Shown here: positions 27,441-36,758 of the stretch, in pieces
Numbering within the stretch: the stretch's first letter is position 1
How the letters are laid out: each line of letters begins with the position of its first letter
DNA from: Candidatus Eiseniibacteriota bacterium
GTDB lineage: Bacteria > Orphanbacterota > Orphanbacteria > Orphanbacterales > Orphanbacteraceae
Assembly (NCBI GenBank): GCA_029262235.1
Contig: JAJCZU010000002.1
Coordinates: 682,001 to 746,000, forward strand
Direction of reading: 5' to 3'
Length of the DNA: 64,000 bases
Notes under the pieces: model-generated
Seen by the model: the letters and a program-made list of their open reading frames with translations, nothing else
What the model was told of the DNA's origin: nothing
Database searches by the model: none
Program-made: the position numbers and the translations under genes

Positions 27441-29125
27441 GTTTCGATCTGGTGGAGCTGCTCACCGAAGCCCAGTTGATGACCGCCGACCAGTCGAGGA
27501 CGGTGAAGAAGCAGGGAGAGTCGTCCGGAGATCCGGTCGACGGCTGCATCGTCAAGCTGGGCATCATGCAGGAGGCCGACCTCCTTTCGTTTCTGAGCCA
27601 GCATTTCAAGGTGCCCAAAGTCGACCTGCACTCCCTGCAGCTCGACACGCACATCATCGATCTCGTTCCCGGTGAAATCGCCTCGAAGTTCAACGTGGTT
27701 CCCGTAGGCAAGCAGGGGCGCGTTCTTCATGTCGCGATGGCGAATCCTTCCAATATCTATGCCGTAGAAGACATCAAGTTTCTGACCGGGTATGAAGTGC
27801 AGCCCGTCGTGGCGCCCGAGTACCGGATCAAAGAGGCGATCGGCAACTACTACGACAACACGGCGGAAGCGCTCGAAAACCTCATGAAGGATTTCGAGGA
27901 CGAGGACGTCGAGGTCGTCGAAAGCGATGACGGCAGCGGCGAGGCCGCGGATGGGGAGATCGACGCCCCTGTCGTCAAACTCGTGAACTCGATCATCGCC
28001 GAAGCGGTACAGCGCCGTGCGAGTGATATTCATATCGAACCGTTCGAGAAGATGCTGCGCGTTCGCTTTCGAATCGACGGCAGTCTGTACGAGATCATGC
28101 ACCCCCCGGTTCGCATGCGAAACGCGATCACGTCGCGTCTCAAGATCATGGCGGAACTGGACATCGCCGAACGGCGCGTACCGCAGGACGGCAACATCAA
28201 GATCCGCGTGACGAACCGCACGATCGATCTGCGCGTCTCGACGCTGCCGACCGTCTTCGGCGAAAAGATCGTGATGCGTATTCTCGACCAGTCGAACCTG
28301 AACGTCGATCTCTCGAAACTGGGCTTCAGCGCGCAGGCGATGAAGGACTTCGAGGCCGCGATCCGCGCGCCGTGGGGAATGGTGCTCGTCACCGGCCCGA
28401 CCGGGAGCGGAAAGACGACCACGCTTTACTCGGCACTCTCCGCGATCAATACGCCCGATACGAACATCATGACGGCCGAAGACCCCGTGGAATACAACCT
28501 CGAGGGGATCAACCAGGTCGCGATTCACGAGCAGTCCGGGATGACGTTCCCGAAAGCGCTCCGCGCGTTTCTGCGGCAGGATCCGAACATCGTCATGGTC
28601 GGGGAGATTCGCGACATCGACACCGGTTCGATCGCGACGAAAGCAGCCCTTACGGGGCACCTCGTCCTTTCCACGCTGCATACGAACGACGCGCCGAGCA
28701 CCATCAACAGGATCATCGACATGGGAATTCAGCCGTTCCTGGTCTCGTCCTCGGTCCGCCTCGTGCTTGCGCAGCGCCTGGTGCGTCGCATCTGCGCCGG
28801 CTGCACGGAGCCGTTCGAAGCGCATCCCGAAGCTCTCGAAGAACTGGGGGTCGACAAGAACTGGGCGAAGGACAAGAAGATGCTCAAGGGAGCCGGCTGC
28901 GACGCCTGCAACAACACGGGATACTCGGGCCGTCTCGGCCTTTACGAAGTGATGATGGTGACGCCGGAAATGTCGCAGCTCATTCTGGACAAGGCGTCGA
29001 CAGCGGATCTCCGCAAGCTTGCCCGCTCGCAGGGCATGAAGACCCTGCGTGAAGACGGGATCTGGAAAGTCGGGCAGGGGATCACGACGATCGAAGAGAT
29101 TTTGAAGGAGACGGCCGCCGTTTAA
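27437..29125 (+). CDS. pilB: Type IV pilus extension ATPase PilB
   Basis: 562 residues from ATG 27437, overlapping the ComEA-like stop by 4 nt. The N-terminal MshEN/GspE_N domain (about 10-150) binds the platform protein or c-di-GMP in relatives. The hexameric ATPase core follows: Walker A GPTGSGKT at 320-327, an Asp box (GSIATKAALTGHLVLSTLHT) and Walker B GEIRD at 389-393. A zinc-binding tetracysteine (Cys453, Cys456, Cys488, Cys491) is typical of PilB/GspE and absent from PilT. It powers pilin polymerisation at the inner membrane. First gene of the pilB-pilT-pilC motor operon. Confidence 0.95.
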   Translation: MSFDLVELLTEAQLMTADQSRTVKKQGESSGDPVDGCIVKLGIMQEADLLSFLSQHFKVPKVDLHSLQLDTHIIDLVPGEIASKFNVVPVGKQGRVLHVAMANPSNIYAVEDIKFLTGYEVQPVVAPEYRIKEAIGNYYDNTAEALENLMKDFEDEDVEVVESDDGSGEAADGEIDAPVVKLVNSIIAEAVQRRASDIHIEPFEKMLRVRFRIDGSLYEIMHPPVRMRNAITSRLKIMAELDIAERRVPQDGNIKIRVTNRTIDLRVSTLPTVFGEKIVMRILDQSNLNVDLSKLGFSAQAMKDFEAAIRAPWGMVLVTGPTGSGKTTTLYSALSAINTPDTNIMTAEDPVEYNLEGINQVAIHEQSGMTFPKALRAFLRQDPNIVMVGEIRDIDTGSIATKAALTGHLVLSTLHTNDAPSTINRIIDMGIQPFLVSSSVRLVLAQRLVRRICAGCTEPFEAHPEALEELGVDKNWAKDKKMLKGAGCDACNNTGYSGRLGLYEVMMVTPEMSQLILDKASTADLRKLARSQGMKTLREDGIWKVGQGITTIEEILKETAAV

Positions 29126-29155
29126 CTCGGCCGAACGCCACAAGGGGAACAGTTT

Positions 29156-30274
29156 ATGCCATCGCTACGCGGCCTTCTGGAAGAGATGCTCGAACGGAAC
29201 GCCTCCGATCTTCATGTATCAGCAGGACAGCCGGCCCAGCTTCGGATCGACGGATCGCTTACGGCGAGCCGGTCGGAGAATCTGACGTCGGAAATGACGA
29301 TGCAACTCGCGTACTCGATCCTGACCGAGGAGCAGAAGAAGCGCTTCGAGAACGACAAGGAACTCGATCTCGCGTTCGGGATTCAAGGGCTGTCGCGTTT
29401 TCGCGCGAACATCTATCAGCAACGCGGCGTCGTTTCGGTCGCCATTCGAAAGATTCCGTATCAGATCCTCTCGTTCGAGGAGCTCGGTCTTCCTCCGGTC
29501 GTGAAGGAGCTGGCCAAGAAGCAGAAGGGGTTGATTCTCGTCTGCGGGCCGACGGGTTCGGGGAAATCGACGACACTGGCTTCGATCATCGACAAGATCA
29601 ACCAGGAGCGCGCCTCCCATATCGTGACGGTCGAGGATCCGATCGAATACGTACACAAGCACAAGCAGTCCACGATCAACCAGCGCGAAGTGGGCGCGGA
29701 TACCGCGAGCTTCACGCAGGCGCTCAAATATGTACTGCGACAGGATCCGGACGTGATCCTGATCGGGGAAATGAGAGACCTGGAGACGATCCAGGCGGCG
29801 CTCACGATTGCGGAAACCGGGCACCTTGCGCTGGCAACGCTCCATACGAACTCCGCCGCGGAATCCATCAACCGTATCGTTGACGTGTTTCCCGCGGGTG
29901 TGAAAGCGCAGGTAGCGGCGCAGCTCGCGTTCGTGCTGCAGGGCGTGCTCTGTCAGCAGCTGCTGCCGAAATCGTACGGCGCGGGGCGCGTCATGTCGGC
30001 CGAGTGCCTGATCTGTACGCCGGCCATTCGGGCCGTGATCCGCGAAGGCAAGATTCACCAGGTTTACGGGATGATGCAGGCCGGGACGAAGTACGGCATG
30101 CAGACAATGAACCAGTCGCTCCTGCATCACGTGCAGCGACGCGCTCTGACTCGGGAGGCTGCTCTGGAATACAGCCCCGACACGACAGAATTCGAACAGA
30201 TGCTGGCACGCCCGACCGACGGGCCCGGCCAACGACCGCGACCGGGCGGTCGCCCCAAAGCGGGCAGCCGGTAA
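29156..30274 (+). CDS. pilT: Type IV pilus retraction ATPase PilT
   Basis: 372 residues. N-terminal PilT signature ASDLHVSAGQPAQLRIDG, Walker A GPTGSGKS at 131-138, Walker B GEMRDLETIQAALTIAETGH and the C-terminal AIRAVIREGKIHQVYGMMQA block (the AIRNLIRE-like motif needed for retraction). It lacks the zinc tetracysteine of PilB. It depolymerises pili for twitching motility and DNA uptake. The last ~15 residues are a Pro/Gly/Arg-rich tail beyond the usual end. The gene lies 30 nt after pilB and 15 nt before pilC. Confidence 0.96.
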   Translation: MPSLRGLLEEMLERNASDLHVSAGQPAQLRIDGSLTASRSENLTSEMTMQLAYSILTEEQKKRFENDKELDLAFGIQGLSRFRANIYQQRGVVSVAIRKIPYQILSFEELGLPPVVKELAKKQKGLILVCGPTGSGKSTTLASIIDKINQERASHIVTVEDPIEYVHKHKQSTINQREVGADTASFTQALKYVLRQDPDVILIGEMRDLETIQAALTIAETGHLALATLHTNSAAESINRIVDVFPAGVKAQVAAQLAFVLQGVLCQQLLPKSYGAGRVMSAECLICTPAIRAVIREGKIHQVYGMMQAGTKYGMQTMNQSLLHHVQRRALTREAALEYSPDTTEFEQMLARPTDGPGQRPRPGGRPKAGSR

Positions 30275-30289
30275 GAAGGGGGATACGAA

Positions 30290-31504
30290 GTGGCCGTCAC
30301 ATTCGCATGGCAGGGTAAGAACTCCGCGGGAGAAGCGGTCAGCGGTGAGCTGACCGTCGAAAACCGGAGTGAACTGCAAAGCATACTGAGGAAACGCCGC
30401 ATCATCACGTCATCCGTGACGGAGAAGCGCGTCAAGAAGGACAAGAAGAAGAAGGGCAAGATCGGCACGAAGGATCTCGCCATCTTCACACGGCAGTTCG
30501 CGACCATGATCAATGCCGGACTTCCGATCATTCAATGTCTGGACACGCTCGCGAAGCAGGTTACCAAAGAGAATTTCCGCGATGTGATTGCGGCTGTACA
30601 GAAAGACGTCGAATCGGGGTCCACGCTGGCCGAAGGGCTCGCGAAGCATAAGGAAGTCTTTCCCGACCTCTATGTGAGCATGGTGGAAGCGGGGGAACTC
30701 GGCGGGATCCTGGACGTCATTCTTCTGCGCCTCGCCACATTCCTGGAAAAGCTCGACGCGCTGAAGCGCAAAGTGCAGACGGCCATGATGTATCCCTCGG
30801 TCGTGCTCGTGATCGCGCTGCTCGCTACGAGCTTCCTGCTCATCTTCATTATTCCGACATTCGCCAGGCTGTTCTCGGACTTCGGCGGCGAGCTGCCGCT
30901 TCCGACGAAGATCGTCATGGTTCTGTCCGACTTCCTCCGCACGAAGTGGTTCCTGATCATCGGCGTCATCACGGGTGCGGTCTGGGCGTTCAAGAAGTAT
31001 CGAAAGACGGAGAAGGGCAAGTTCAAGACCGATCAGATCCTCCTGAACATGCCCGCGATCGGGGACATCGTCCGCAAGGCCGCCGTCGCGCGATTCACGC
31101 GGACGCTCGGAACTCTCATTTCGTCCGGGGTTCCGATTCTCGACGGTCTGAACATTACCGCCAAGACGTCGGGGAACCAGGTCGTGCACGACGCGATCAT
31201 GGCCACGCGCTCCAGTATTCGTGAAGGGCAGACGATCGCGGAACCGCTGCGCCACAGCGGCGTGTTCCCGCCCATGGTCGTGCAGATGATTTCGATCGGG
31301 GAGGACACGGGCGCGCTCGACAACATGCTCGAGAAGATCGCCGACTTCTATGAAGAGGAAGTGGATACGGCGGTCGACGGTCTCACGTCGATCATCGAAC
31401 CGATCATGATCGTGTTCATGGGGGGCATCGTCGGCACGATGGTGGTCGCCATGTACCTTCCGATCTTCAAGATGGTCAACGTCATCATGGCCGGGACCCA
31501 CTAA
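30290..31504 (+). CDS. pilC: Type IV pilus inner-membrane platform protein PilC
   Basis: 404 residues from GTG 30290. Two T2SSF domains are present (about 65-190 and 270-395). The first contains IFTRQFATMINAGLPIIQCL and the second VARFTRTLGTLISSGVPILD. Three membrane helices are visible (SVVLVIALLATSFLLIFIIP, WFLIIGVITGAVWAFKKY and the C-terminal IMIVFMGGIVGTMVVAMYLP). Early residues (FAWQGKNSAGEAVSGELTVE) match the canonical PilC/GspF start. It couples the PilB and PilT motors to pilin insertion. The pilS gene starts 11 nt later. Confidence 0.95.
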   Translation: MAVTFAWQGKNSAGEAVSGELTVENRSELQSILRKRRIITSSVTEKRVKKDKKKKGKIGTKDLAIFTRQFATMINAGLPIIQCLDTLAKQVTKENFRDVIAAVQKDVESGSTLAEGLAKHKEVFPDLYVSMVEAGELGGILDVILLRLATFLEKLDALKRKVQTAMMYPSVVLVIALLATSFLLIFIIPTFARLFSDFGGELPLPTKIVMVLSDFLRTKWFLIIGVITGAVWAFKKYRKTEKGKFKTDQILLNMPAIGDIVRKAAVARFTRTLGTLISSGVPILDGLNITAKTSGNQVVHDAIMATRSSIREGQTIAEPLRHSGVFPPMVVQMISIGEDTGALDNMLEKIADFYEEEVDTAVDGLTSIIEPIMIVFMGGIVGTMVVAMYLPIFKMVNVIMAGTH

Positions 31505-31515
31505 GGAGCGATCGC

Positions 31516-33225
31516 TTGTCGTTGTTTCGAGGCGAAGAAGTCACGCGGAAGGCACTCAAGACCTGGATCGGTTTCCGGTTCCTTGTCGTGTCGGTTCTGC
31601 TCGGTCTCGGGATCGCACTCCTGCATGGCAAGGGGGGCGACGATCAAACGCCCTTCTTCGTGCTTCTCTGCGCGACGGCGTTTCTCTCCCTGACCTACTG
31701 GATTGCGGCCGCGAAGGCGGGAAGTCCCCGATTCCAGGCTGTCTGTCAACTTGTGATCGATGTTGTTCTCGTCACATGCATGGTTCATTACACGGGGGGA
31801 GTGAGCTCCCCCCTTGCTTTACTTTACGTGCTCGTCATCAGCGCGGGGTCGTCCTTTCTGCTCGTACGCGGCACGCTCTTTCTCGCCCTGCTCTGCACGG
31901 CGGCTTATGCGCTGCTGCTCGGCGCGGAACAGGCGGGTGTCCTGACGCCGACGTTCGAAGGGCCCGGCGCCGGCGCCGAATCGATGCGGCTCGTGGCTCT
32001 CCAGGTGACGCTGTACGGAATCACGTTCCTGTCGCTTGCGCTGCTGTCGGGCTATCTGTCGTTTCGCGTGTATCGAAGGGGCGTGGCGCTCAAGGCGGTT
32101 CGCTCCCGGCTTCACCAGGTCAACCTCGATACCGACCAGATTCTGCGTTCGATGTCGAGCGGCCTTCTGAGCGTCGATCGTGACGGTCTTGTCGTGCATT
32201 TCAATCCGGCTGCGGCCGAGATCTTCGGCATCGACCCGAACGACGCGATCGGAGCGACGTGCGAAGACATTCTCGCGAAGCGCGCGCCGCGGCTGCTCGT
32301 CATGATCCGCGAAATCCTGGCCGGAGGCGAGGATGTGCTGCGCGAGGAAACCGACATCGAGTGCGTCGACGGCAGTTCGACTCCGATCGGCGTTTCCGGA
32401 ACGTGTCTTCGTGCGCAGGATCAGAGAATCGCCGGCGTGGTCGCGATCTTCCAGGATCTGACCGAGGTGCGCAAGATGCAGGAACAGCTGCGGCAGTCGG
32501 ACCGGCTTGCGGCCATCGGCGAACTCTCGGCGGGCATCGCGCACGAGATACGCAATCCGCTCGCGACCATCAGCGGTTCGATCCAGGTGCTGCAGAACGA
32601 ACTCCCGGTGCAGGGAGAGCAGGTGCGGCTTCTGGGCCTCATCGTGAAGGAATCGGACCGACTGCACCGGATCATGGAAGATTTCCTCGATTTCGCGCGG
32701 CCGCGGCCCACCAACAAGGTGCGTGTTCGTCTTCCGCAGATGCTGCGGGACATGATCTCGCTCCTCGGGAACCATCCGAAACGGCGCAAGGGAGTCTCGG
32801 TACGTTTCGAAACCGATGAGAACGATCTCGTGGTCATGCTCGACGACGAGCAGATCAGGCGGGTCTTCATCAATCTTGCCGTAAACGGGATGGAAGCGAT
32901 CGAAGAAGAGGGTTCCGTGACGATCCGGCTCGAACGCGTGCCGGAGCGACAGGACGGGGACAGGGGAGCGGGAGAGGGCGACTGGGTGCGCGTTGTGTTC
33001 GAAGACAGCGGCATCGGCATCCCGGAAAGCGCCCGCGCCGAGCTCTTCGACCCGTTCTACACGACGAAGAAGGGCGGTACGGGGCTCGGCCTGTCGATCG
33101 CACAGAAGATCGTTCTCAGTCACGGGGGACGAATCACCGTGGAGAGCGGACCGAATGGGACGAGATTCACAGTACATCTGCCCGGCGCAGCGGTCGGGAG
33201 CGGCGAGGAACTTCTCGTCTCATAA
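31516..33225 (+). CDS. pilS: Sensor histidine kinase PilS
   Basis: 569 residues from TTG 31516. The N-terminal ~200 residues contain about six membrane helices (e.g. FRFLVVSVLLGLGIALLHG and LLYVLVISAGSSFLLVRGTL), the PilS-type membrane sensor. A PAS domain follows (about 200-310), then HisKA with the phospho-acceptor His343 in SAGIAHEIRNPLATISGS. The HATPase domain has its N box around VFINLAVNGMEAI, G1 DSGIGIP and G2 GGTGLGLSIAQKI. In known systems PilS senses pilin in the membrane and controls PilR-dependent pilA transcription. Placement between pilC and pilR supports that assignment. Confidence 0.92.
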   Translation: MSLFRGEEVTRKALKTWIGFRFLVVSVLLGLGIALLHGKGGDDQTPFFVLLCATAFLSLTYWIAAAKAGSPRFQAVCQLVIDVVLVTCMVHYTGGVSSPLALLYVLVISAGSSFLLVRGTLFLALLCTAAYALLLGAEQAGVLTPTFEGPGAGAESMRLVALQVTLYGITFLSLALLSGYLSFRVYRRGVALKAVRSRLHQVNLDTDQILRSMSSGLLSVDRDGLVVHFNPAAAEIFGIDPNDAIGATCEDILAKRAPRLLVMIREILAGGEDVLREETDIECVDGSSTPIGVSGTCLRAQDQRIAGVVAIFQDLTEVRKMQEQLRQSDRLAAIGELSAGIAHEIRNPLATISGSIQVLQNELPVQGEQVRLLGLIVKESDRLHRIMEDFLDFARPRPTNKVRVRLPQMLRDMISLLGNHPKRRKGVSVRFETDENDLVVMLDDEQIRRVFINLAVNGMEAIEEEGSVTIRLERVPERQDGDRGAGEGDWVRVVFEDSGIGIPESARAELFDPFYTTKKGGTGLGLSIAQKIVLSHGGRITVESGPNGTRFTVHLPGAAVGSGEELLVS

Positions 33226-33247
33226 TTAGATAGGGGGCTACCGTTCG

Positions 33248-34600
33248 ATGGCGTCTGGAAAGATCCTGATCATCGATGACGAAGAGAGCATGTGTCAGTT
33301 CCTTTCGATCATGCTTCGAAAGGAAGGCTACGACGTGCAGACGTTCACGTCGGGCCGCAGTGCGCTCGAGAAACTGCAGGCCGACTCGTTCGACCTCGTC
33401 ATCACGGACATTCATATGCCGGAGATGGACGGCCTCGAAGTACTTTCGGGCGTCAAGGAGTCCGATCCCACGACGCCGGTCGTCATTCTTACGGCGTACG
33501 CCTCGCTCGAAACGGCGATCGAAGCCGTGAACCGGGGCGCGTTCCACTACCTTACGAAGCAGGCGAAGAACGAAGAGATCAAAATGGTCGTGAAGAAAGC
33601 GCTCGAGCATCGGCGCCTTCGCAAGGAAAACCGTTTTCTCAAGAAACAGCTTCGTATGCAGCACGAAACGAAAAAAATGATCGGAAAGAGTCCGATGATG
33701 AACGAAGTCTTCGAACTCGTGCATCGGGCGGCGCCGACGGATTCCACGATGCTGATTCACGGGGAATCGGGTACGGGGAAAGAGCTGATCGCGAAAGAGA
33801 TTCATTACGCGTCGAAACGCGCGGACGGGCCGTTCGTGAGCATCAACTGCGGTGCGCTCCCCGAGACCCTGCTCGAAAGCGAGCTGTTCGGCCACGTGCG
33901 TGGATCGTTCACGGGCGCCGTGAAAGACAAGGAAGGCCTGTTCGCCGTGGCAAGCGGGGGCACGTTCTTCCTCGACGAAGTCGGAGACTGCTCTCCCGGG
34001 ATCCAGGTGAAGCTCCTGCGCGTCCTTCAGGAGCGCGAGATCATCCCGGTCGGGGGTACGCGTCCGATCGATGTCGATGTCCGTGTCGTGGCCGCTACGA
34101 ACGCGGATCTCGAACTCGGGATCGAGGAAGGGCGGTTTCGGGCCGATCTCTACTATCGCCTGAACGTCATTCCGCTGACACTGCCGCCGCTCCGCAGCCG
34201 CAGGGACGACATTCCGCTTCTGGTCGACCATTTCCTCAAGTCGCTTTCCGCGAACGGTGAGAAGAAGTTGACCCCCGCCGCCCTCGAACTGCTCACGCAG
34301 TACGACTGGCCAGGGAATGTGCGCGAGCTGGAGAACATCGTCGAGCGCATGGTCATTCTGAACGAGAAAGACCTGCTCGAAGGAGATGACGTGCCTCCGC
34401 GCATCAGGAACTACGGGAACGAGCCTGTGCCCGTGGACGATCAGGACCTCGGTAACATGTCTCTGCAGGATCTCGAGAAACAACACCTCATTCGGATCCT
34501 GAACGACGTCGGTTGGCAGAAAAGAAAAGCATCCACCATTTTAGGCATCAATACATCGACGTTGTACCGCAAGCTCCAGCGCTACGGCCTGGAACAATAG
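33248..34600 (+). CDS. pilR: Sigma-54-dependent response regulator PilR
   Basis: 450 residues. Receiver domain with phospho-acceptor Asp54 in [15 protein letters not shown]+ domain with Walker A GESGTGKE at 172-179, Walker [12 protein letters not shown], arginine-finger region [14 protein letters not shown], and the sigma-54 contact loop as GSFTGA instead of the common GAFTGA. The C-terminal Fis-type helix-turn-helix ends [20 protein letters not shown]. It activates transcription from -24/-12 promoters. An excellent such promoter lies 141 nt downstream of its stop, ahead of the pilin gene, giving a concrete regulatory target. Confidence 0.95.
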   Translation: MASGKILIIDDEESMCQFLSIMLRKEGYDVQTFTSGRSALEKLQADSFDLVITDIHMPEMDGLEVLSGVKESDPTTPVVILTAYASLETAIEAVNRGAFHYLTKQAKNEEIKMVVKKALEHRRLRKENRFLKKQLRMQHETKKMIGKSPMMNEVFELVHRAAPTDSTMLIHGESGTGKELIAKEIHYASKRADGPFVSINCGALPETLLESELFGHVRGSFTGAVKDKEGLFAVASGGTFFLDEVGDCSPGIQVKLLRVLQEREIIPVGGTRPIDVDVRVVAATNADLELGIEEGRFRADLYYRLNVIPLTLPPLRSRRDDIPLLVDHFLKSLSANGEKKLTPAALELLTQYDWPGNVRELENIVERMVILNEKDLLEGDDVPPRIRNYGNEPVPVDDQDLGNMSLQDLEKQHLIRILNDVGWQKRKASTILGINTSTLYRKLQRYGLEQ

Positions 34601-34637
34601 TGAACAGCATTGCAGCTTGGGAAGCGGCATCTCGCAA

Positions 34638-34679
34638 TGTGCGATGCACGGCCGGGCTCCGCGCAGGATGCATCGTGCA
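34638..34679 (+). promoter_or_regulatory. Inverted repeat, candidate PilR enhancer site
   Basis: Arms TGTGCGATGCA (34638-34648) and TGCATCGTGCA (34669-34679) pair over 11 positions with two G-T pairs and seven perfect central pairs. The centre lies about 80 bp upstream of the -24 element at 34741, in the zone where NtrC-family activators bind. No T-run follows, so a terminator for pilR is less likely. Confidence 0.4.
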
Positions 34680-34740
34680 ACACGAATCTGAAGCGATTGA
34701 TTTCAGGGTACTTGAGCCGACTGATGATGCGGATGCCTCT

Positions 34741-34756
34741 TGGCACACCGATTGCA
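34741..34756 (+). promoter_or_regulatory. Sigma-54 (-24/-12) promoter of pilA
   Basis: TGGCACACCGATTGCA fits the consensus TGGCACG-N4-TTGCW with a single mismatch, and the essential GG and GC are exactly 10 nt apart. Transcription would begin near 34768, leaving a leader of about 120 nt before the pilA ATG at 34887. The sigma-54 activator gene pilR lies immediately upstream, as in other pilA systems. Confidence 0.88.
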
Positions 34757-34886
34757 AAAGCATCACCTCAGTTGGAAACATGGGTTGGAAACCCGGCGTC
34801 CGGTATCAACAACCGGAGAGAGCTAACTTCAGTGGCGCCGGGACCAACTCGAAACACTGGGACGACAGTCCCAAGGGGGAAACAAC

Positions 34887-35315
34887 ATGAAGGGCAACCG
34901 AGGATTTACTCTGATCGAATTGATGATCGTCGTGGTCATCATCGGTATTCTTGCCGCGATCGCAATCCCGAACTTCCTGAGCATGCAGAGTCGTGCGAAA
35001 GAAGCCGGGGTCAAGGGCAACATGCATACGATTCAGCTCGCGTTTGAAGATTTCAACGTGCTGAGCGACGGTGTTTACCCGACGACGCTCGCCTCGACCA
35101 CGCCGGGCGGCGATGACATCACCGACCTGCTTCCGGGTGGCGCGTTCCCGAACAATCCGTTCACGGCTGCGGCTACGCCGTTCGCCTGGGGTGCGGCTGC
35201 TGCGGCTTCGGCCGGTGCCTGCGCTGCCACGGCAGCTTCGGTTTCGACTTACACCATTCAGGGACGCGGTGCCGATACGGCTGCGTACCTCTCGCTTAGC
35301 TTAAGCAACTCGTAA
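34887..35315 (+). CDS. pilA: Type IV major pilin, copy 1
   Basis: 142 residues. Type IVa prepilin: short leader MKGNRG, cleavage after Gly6, mature N-terminal Phe and Glu5 (residue 11), and the hydrophobic assembly helix [20 protein letters not shown]. The globular domain (about 110 residues) has an Ala-rich stretch and only one Cys, so there is no disulfide-bonded D-loop of the classic type. The C-terminus [20 protein letters not shown] closely parallels the next gene. It has its own sigma-54 promoter and is followed by a terminator, as expected for a strongly expressed structural subunit. Confidence 0.93.
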   Translation: MKGNRGFTLIELMIVVVIIGILAAIAIPNFLSMQSRAKEAGVKGNMHTIQLAFEDFNVLSDGVYPTTLASTTPGGDDITDLLPGGAFPNNPFTAAATPFAWGAAAAASAGACAATAASVSTYTIQGRGADTAAYLSLSLSNS

Positions 35316-35327
35316 GTCACCTGAATC

Positions 35328-35366
35328 GAGCGCGGGTCCATCGAGGGCCCGCGCTCTTTCGTTTTC
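35328..35366 (+). terminator. Rho-independent terminator after the first pilin
   Basis: A perfect 9-bp stem GAGCGCGGG/CCCGCGCTC (35328-35336 with 35348-35356) with an 11-nt loop, followed by TTTCGTTTTC. It lies 13 nt after the first pilin stop and would limit readthrough into the second pilin gene. Confidence 0.85.
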
Positions 35367-35402
35367 AGCCGGAGAGACCAGCCGCACAGAGGCGAAAGCA
35401 TT

Positions 35403-35834
35403 ATGAAAGCCACGGAAAAAGGATTCACACTGATCGAACTCATGATCGTTGTCGTGATCATCGGGATTCTTGCGGCGATTGCGATTCCGAACATGGCAAA
35501 TATGACGGGACGGGCGAAGGAAGCGAGTGTGAAGGGGAACATGTACAACATTCAACTCGCATTCGAAGACTTCGGCGTACTGAGCGACGGGATCTATCCG
35601 GTAAGCGCAGCCGATGCGACGCCGTCCGGAGAAACGATCCTGGACCTCCTGAGCGGGGGATCGTTCCCCACGAACCCGTTCGACGGCAATGTAACGCCGT
35701 TCACCTGGAACGGTGCCGCCGCGGCCTCGGCCGGCGCGGTGGCCGCCACGGCAGCCACGGTCACGGGCTACACCCTGCAGGGACGCGGCGTGGACATCGC
35801 CAACTACCTGGGACTGAGTCTCACCAACGGATAA
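35403..35834 (+). CDS. Type IV pilin, copy 2 (tandem paralogue)
   Basis: 143 residues. Leader MKATEKG, cleavage after Gly7, mature [20 protein letters not shown] with Glu5 at residue 12. Strong similarity to copy 1 through the helix and in the pattern [20 protein letters not shown]...SDGIYP and YTLQGRGVDIANYLGLSLTN, but with a different mid-region and no cysteine. It lies between two terminators with no clear sigma-54 site of its own in the 87-nt gap, so expression would need readthrough or an unrecognised promoter. It could be an alternative major pilin or a recent duplicate under divergence. Confidence 0.92.
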   Translation: MKATEKGFTLIELMIVVVIIGILAAIAIPNMANMTGRAKEASVKGNMYNIQLAFEDFGVLSDGIYPVSAADATPSGETILDLLSGGSFPTNPFDGNVTPFTWNGAAAASAGAVAATAATVTGYTLQGRGVDIANYLGLSLTNG

Positions 35835-35865
35835 ACGCGGATTACGCGTCCGTTCAGAAGCCGCA

Positions 35866-35887
35866 GAGGACCCTTCGGGGTCTTCTT
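35866..35887 (+). terminator. Probable terminator after the second pilin
   Basis: An 8-bp stem GAGGACCC/GGGTCTTC (one G-T pair) closed by a very stable TTCG tetraloop at 35874-35877, 31 nt after the pilin stop. The T-tract is short (TCTTCTT), so efficiency may be moderate. It would separate pilin transcription from the ABC genes. Confidence 0.7.
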
Positions 35888-35981
35888 GCGTACTCCCCCG
35901 CTTTTCCTTTCGCGACACCTGCCGATATATAGAACGGAACGACTGGCGCAATTCTGCCCTGCCGGACGAGGAGTCCTACCT

Positions 35982-36758
35982 ATGATTCGCGTGGAAAACG
36001 TCAGCAAGGATTTTCGCAGTGACTTTCTGCGTCGCCGCCGTGCTGTTGTCCGGGACCTCTCATTCGAGATCCGGCCCGGCGAAACCTTCGCCCTTCTCGG
36101 AGCGAACGGAGCCGGCAAGACGACGACAATGAAGATGATCCTCGATCTGATCCGCCCCGATACGGGATCGATCACGATCGGGGGAACCGATTCCCGCAAT
36201 CCGATGGCCCGGAGCACGCTCGGCTACCTTCCGGAGCAGCCGTACTTTTCGCCTCACCTGACGGGGTTCGAGCTGATCCGCTATTACGGCGCGCTCGCCG
36301 GCGTAGGGCGTGAGATGCGTGAGGAACGCTCCCGCAATCTGATCCGCCAGCTCGGCCTCCAGGGCGCGGAGAATCGAAGAATTCGACATTACTCCAAGGG
36401 AATGATGCAGCGCCTCGGTTTCGCGCAGGTGCTGATCTCGGATCCCTCGATTCTGATTCTGGACGAACCGATGTCGGGACTCGATCCCGTCGGTCGCAAA
36501 GAGATCCGCGACGTTCTGCTGGCGCAGAAAGAGAAGGGGAAGACGATTCTGCTCTCCTCGCACATTCTCGAAGACGTCGAAAGAATCTGCGACAGGGCCG
36601 GTTTCCTCGTCGAGGGCCGCATGGAAGAAGTCGTCGAGACGATGCCGGCTGTCGCGCCCCGCCGACGCGAGGACGACGCTCCCCGCGACGTGCCGTCACT
36701 CGAGCGCCTGTTTGTCGAACATGTCCACTCCCGATACAAGGAGAAGATCGCCGAATGA
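35982..36758 (+). CDS. ABC transporter ATP-binding protein (PilH-like by position)
   Basis: 258 residues from ATG 35982 (GAGGAG ten nt upstream). Walker A GANGAGKT at 40-47, the Q-loop region LPEQPYFSPHLTGFELIRYY, a signature variant YSKGMMQRLGFAQ, Walker B plus D-loop LILDEPMSGLDP and the switch His in LLSSHILEDVERI. Most similar in style to ABC-2/gliding-type ATPases. In Myxococcus xanthus an ABC ATPase and permease (PilH, PilI) sit just after pilA and are needed for pilus export. The same position here suggests a homologous accessory role, unproven. The permease gene overlaps by 4 nt. Confidence 0.85.
   Translation: MIRVENVSKDFRSDFLRRRRAVVRDLSFEIRPGETFALLGANGAGKTTTMKMILDLIRPDTGSITIGGTDSRNPMARSTLGYLPEQPYFSPHLTGFELIRYYGALAGVGREMREERSRNLIRQLGLQGAENRRIRHYSKGMMQRLGFAQVLISDPSILILDEPMSGLDPVGRKEIRDVLLAQKEKGKTILLSSHILEDVERICDRAGFLVEGRMEEVVETMPAVAPRRREDDAPRDVPSLERLFVEHVHSRYKEKIAE

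Noticed and set aside
26981-29143. Minus-strand open frame of 720 codons opposite pilB
   Set aside because: pilB shows all Walker and zinc motifs on the plus strand; the antisense product is Arg/His-rich without domains.
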